A stretch of DNA of 64,000 nt from Levilactobacillus suantsaiihabitans. GTDB taxonomy: Bacteria; Bacillota; Bacilli; Lactobacillales; Lactobacillaceae. Below, piece after piece: positions 61,621-64,000 of this stretch. Numbering within the stretch: the stretch's first letter is position 1; every line of letters begins with the position of its first letter. The notes under the pieces are model-generated. The model did not search any database, was not told the origin of the DNA, and saw only the letters and a program-made list of their open reading frames with translations. The stretch spans positions 248,001 to 312,000 of the forward strand of contig NZ_RKLX01000001.1 in NCBI RefSeq assembly GCF_004745505.1. Direction: 5' to 3'. A program made the position numbers and the translations under genes.

Positions 61621-62685
61621 ATGAGATTAAAACGGATTTGTGGTTGGCTAATCGCCGGCATCCTGTTCATCGGCTTGCTGGGCGGGGCGGCACCCGTGAA
61701 CGCTGCGAAGGTCCCCGCCAACTTCGCAGCGACACCCCTGCTGCCGAAGAACCAGCTGTCTTCTAAGGCGGGGTACTTTGATTTGAAAGTCACGCCGGGG
61801 GCGACGCAGGTGCTGAAATTAGCGGTGACCAACCCCAGCAACTCAGCCCGCACACTGAAGGTCATCCCCGTCAACGCCACCACCGCCGACAGCGGCCACG
61901 CGGTCTACATCCCCACGAAGCGGCCGGCCGACGCCTCGGCGCAGACCACGTTTACCAAAATGACGTCCGGCCCCGTCACAGTGTCCTTGGCTCCGCGGCA
62001 AGGCAAGACGGTCACGTTTTACACGCGGATTCCCGCAAGCGGTTTCACCGGCGAAGTGCTGGGTGGCCTGTTCGTGACCGATCCGCACGCCACCTTGTCC
62101 AAGCAAGAAAATGGCGACAGTTCGGACTTTCAGCTGAACAACCGCTACGCCGAAGTCACGGCCGTGGCCCTGCAATGCCATCCGGGCCAAACCTTTAAGA
62201 CGAACCTGAAGTTGGCGGCGGTGGGCGTCCATCAGCCCGACACCCAACCGACCGCCTTCGCGCGCATCCGCAACCTGACGCCCGCGCTCTTCGGCGACCT
62301 GCAGATCGACGCGCGCGTCATGCGGGCCAGCACCGGCCAACAGGTGGCCAGCCAAACGCTGCGCAACGGCTCCATGGCACCCAACAGTTGGTTTGACGAC
62401 AACATCAGCCTGGGCAACAATCGCCTGGCTGCCGGTAAATATCTCCTGAAGCTGCACGTCACCAGCGGCAAGCGCATCTGGAATTTCAGCGGTGCCTTCA
62501 CTCTGACACGACAACAATCCGCGCAGCACAATTCGTTGACACATGCCGCCCATCAGCCTAACTACTGGTGGCTGTGGCTGTTAGCGTTGTTGCTCGCCCT
62601 ACTGCTATGCTTTGGGGCGTACTGGTTGGGCAAACGCCGACGCGACGATGACGACGATGATGCCGATTCGGACCAAGACAATTAG
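61621..62685 (+). CDS. WxL-interacting protein (DUF916/DUF3324)
   Basis: 354 residues. Signal peptide, then the DUF916 beta domain (YFDLKVTPGATQVLKLAVTNPSNSARTLKV) that binds peptidoglycan or WxL proteins, then the DUF3324 domain (ARIRNLTPALFGDLQIDARVM) that holds partners, then a membrane span (WWLWLLALLLALLLCFGAYWL) and a cytoplasmic tail RRRDDDDDDADSDQDN with an acidic run. It anchors WxL proteins to the cell. ATG follows AAAGGTGG. Third in the layout of csc-type clusters. Confidence 0.93.
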   Translation: MRLKRICGWLIAGILFIGLLGGAAPVNAAKVPANFAATPLLPKNQLSSKAGYFDLKVTPGATQVLKLAVTNPSNSARTLKVIPVNATTADSGHAVYIPTKRPADASAQTTFTKMTSGPVTVSLAPRQGKTVTFYTRIPASGFTGEVLGGLFVTDPHATLSKQENGDSSDFQLNNRYAEVTAVALQCHPGQTFKTNLKLAAVGVHQPDTQPTAFARIRNLTPALFGDLQIDARVMRASTGQQVASQTLRNGSMAPNSWFDDNISLGNNRLAAGKYLLKLHVTSGKRIWNFSGAFTLTRQQSAQHNSLTHAAHQPNYWWLWLLALLLALLLCFGAYWLGKRRRDDDDDDADSDQDN

Positions 62686-62702
62686 GCAAGGAGGCCATAG
62701 AC

Positions 62703-64000
62703 ATGGCGATTACACAGTTTCTCAAACGCGCCGGTGTCAGCCTCTTCGTCCTGATTGCCGGCCTCAGCATTGGCGTCTCCGCCCACGCCGCGAGTGCACC
62801 CCAGACACCGACCTCGCCACCCACGTCAATCATGGGCATCAACCTCGCCGGTGGCTTCACTCAAGAGCCCATCGATTCAAACCACGTTTCCGGCGATACC
62901 GTGACGCTAGCCGCTCAGGGAACCCGGAATATTTTGGAAGCCATTACCAACCCCTTTGGCAGTCGGAAATACGTTTGGTGGGAATCCACGGACGGTGGCG
63001 ACACTTACAGCACCGTGGGGTCCAACAGCACGACCTATACGTTTACCGCGCCGCAGGTCTCCAGTCCCACCCAGCTATATTTTCAATGTGAATATGATTT
63101 TACCGGTATCGGCCTATTTTACAGCGAATGGTCACGCATCGCGACCGTTACCATCACGCCCAGCCGGGTCCCGACCACGGACATTCAAGTCACCAGCGAC
63201 AGTCCGGGGCTGTACAACGGCGAGTCGACCACGGTCCACGCCACACTGACGCCGAGCACCGCGACCGACCCCATCACCTGGACCAGCAGCAATCCATCGC
63301 TGGCGAGCGTCGACGACTACGGCAACGTTACCGCCACGAATACGTCCAGCGACACCAGTGGCACGGCTAACGACCACGGCATCGTCACCATCACCGGGAC
63401 CAGCAACGGCCATAGTGATTCGGTCAAGATTGCGATTGGGGCGCTGCAAAACGTCACGGTCAACGAAGGCAGTGATGCCACCTTCACCCTCAAGGACCTG
63501 CCAGATGGCATGAGCGTTGCCAACTGGTATCGGGTGGAGGACGGCACCGCCACGGCCCTGAATTCGACCAGCACCAGCTATACCGTTGCGAAAACCACGG
63601 TGGGCGGCGACAACGGCACGTCGTACTACGCGACGCTCAACTATACGGTCAACGGCAGTACCAAATCGGTCAACACCAACTCAGCGCTGCTGACCGTCAA
63701 CAAGAGTGGGCTCCTCGCTTTAACGGCGGTACCCAACTTCAATTTTGACAGCGTCGACGTGGACGCCCTGTGTGCGGACAGCACGACGCTGGAAAACCAC
63801 GACTACGGTACTGCTGGCAGCGCTTATGACGGCAACGATAACGGTGAATTGTCCGTCATGGACAGTCGCACGACCGGTGGCGACTGGACGCTAACCGCTA
63901 GCCTGGCGCCCTTCACGCTAGACGACGGCAGTGACGGCAATTTGGGCACCACCATTTTGGATCTGTACGACCCGACGTCGCGGCTGGATGAAAACGTGCC
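62703..64000 (+). CDS. large WxL-cluster surface protein with Ig-like domain, cut at window end
   Basis: ATG at 62703 after AAGGAGG, open to the window end, 432 codons seen. Signal peptide (FLKRAGVSLFVLIAGLSIG, then AHAA), a region with WWESTDGGDTY, a bacterial Ig-like BIG2-type domain (PITWTSSNPSLASVDDYGNVTA near 190-212), then TLKDLPDGMSVANWYR and TVNGSTKSV repeats, and GDWTLTASLAPF near 400, the first motif of a WxL domain. The second motif would be beyond 64000. It probably is a surface ligand-binding or adhesive protein carried by the DUF916 protein. Confidence 0.88.
   Translation, partial: MAITQFLKRAGVSLFVLIAGLSIGVSAHAASAPQTPTSPPTSIMGINLAGGFTQEPIDSNHVSGDTVTLAAQGTRNILEAITNPFGSRKYVWWESTDGGDTYSTVGSNSTTYTFTAPQVSSPTQLYFQCEYDFTGIGLFYSEWSRIATVTITPSRVPTTDIQVTSDSPGLYNGESTTVHATLTPSTATDPITWTSSNPSLASVDDYGNVTATNTSSDTSGTANDHGIVTITGTSNGHSDSVKIAIGALQNVTVNEGSDATFTLKDLPDGMSVANWYRVEDGTATALNSTSTSYTVAKTTVGGDNGTSYYATLNYTVNGSTKSVNTNSALLTVNKSGLLALTAVPNFNFDSVDVDALCADSTTLENHDYGTAGSAYDGNDNGELSVMDSRTTGGDWTLTASLAPFTLDDGSDGNLGTTILDLYDPTSRLDENV

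Noticed and set aside
61843-62553. Minus-strand frame of 236 codons over the DUF916 gene
   Set aside because: Opposite an intact WxL-cluster gene with clear domains.
1-64000. CRISPR arrays, tRNA or rRNA genes, prophage or insertion sequences
   Set aside because: I looked for regularly spaced repeats, tRNA-like arms, integrase or transposase frames and found none.

Overview
The window looks like the chromosome of a moderately high-GC heterofermentative Lactobacillaceae, most like Levilactobacillus, though the genus is inferred. Supporting signs are arcB/arcC catabolic arginine genes, catabolite-response elements (cre), WxL surface-protein genes, many Rho-independent terminators, strong AAGGAGG ribosome sites and frequent GTG/TTG starts. 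No rRNA, tRNA, CRISPR array, transposase or prophage gene was recognised.

Layout. 1-9.6 kb: a sugar symporter cut by the window edge with a GH31 glycosidase, a secreted PAP2 phosphatase with an autotransporter-type repeat, an LmrA-like ABC exporter behind a MarR regulator, a secreted protein, a candidate structured small RNA, a VOC protein and a TSUP transporter. 9.6-12.2 kb: a butanediol-type dehydrogenase and a DHA2 drug exporter. 12.4-17.9 kb: a polyol/pentose module (FGGY kinase, SDR dehydrogenase, GPH symporter, divergent ROK regulator) with inverted-repeat operators and cre sites. 18-24.3 kb: an AT-richer module (BCCT transporter, MDR oxidoreductase, LysR regulator, MFS carrier, proline-racemase-family enzyme). 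24.7-26.6 kb: a GntR-controlled ABC system. 26.8-29.7 kb: pntAA-pntAB-pntB transhydrogenase. 32.2-38.1 kb: arcB-arcC and a YfcC-family carrier, divergent from a two-component system with a YcbB-type output domain. 39.5-42.3 kb: a copper operon with two small cupredoxins, a CPC-type P1B ATPase and a 34-residue membrane protein. 42.4-59.9 kb: redox, cell-envelope and housekeeping genes (glutathione peroxidase, matrixin protease, Bcr/CflA exporter with a leader ORF, HAD and tyrosine phosphatases, SDR, an orphan PemI-like protein, map, uppP, an Apf-like protein, an AbrB-membrane fusion, tandem aldo-keto reductases with a LysR regulator, a zinc dehydrogenase, and an F420-type reductase opposite an Rrf2 regulator). 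60.5-64 kb: the start of a WxL surface-complex cluster, running off the end.

The genes form small units, mostly a regulator next to its targets. Recurrent themes are carbohydrate uptake under CcpA and a local repressor, NAD(P)H balancing, nitrogen and amino-acid metabolism, metal and drug efflux, and surface display. A mosaic intergenic repeat occurs three times (31.9, 59.9 and 61.5 kb). The least explained items are the candidate small RNA near 8.2 kb, the leader ORF before the exporter at 45 kb, the 34-residue copper-operon protein and the racemase/BCCT module.
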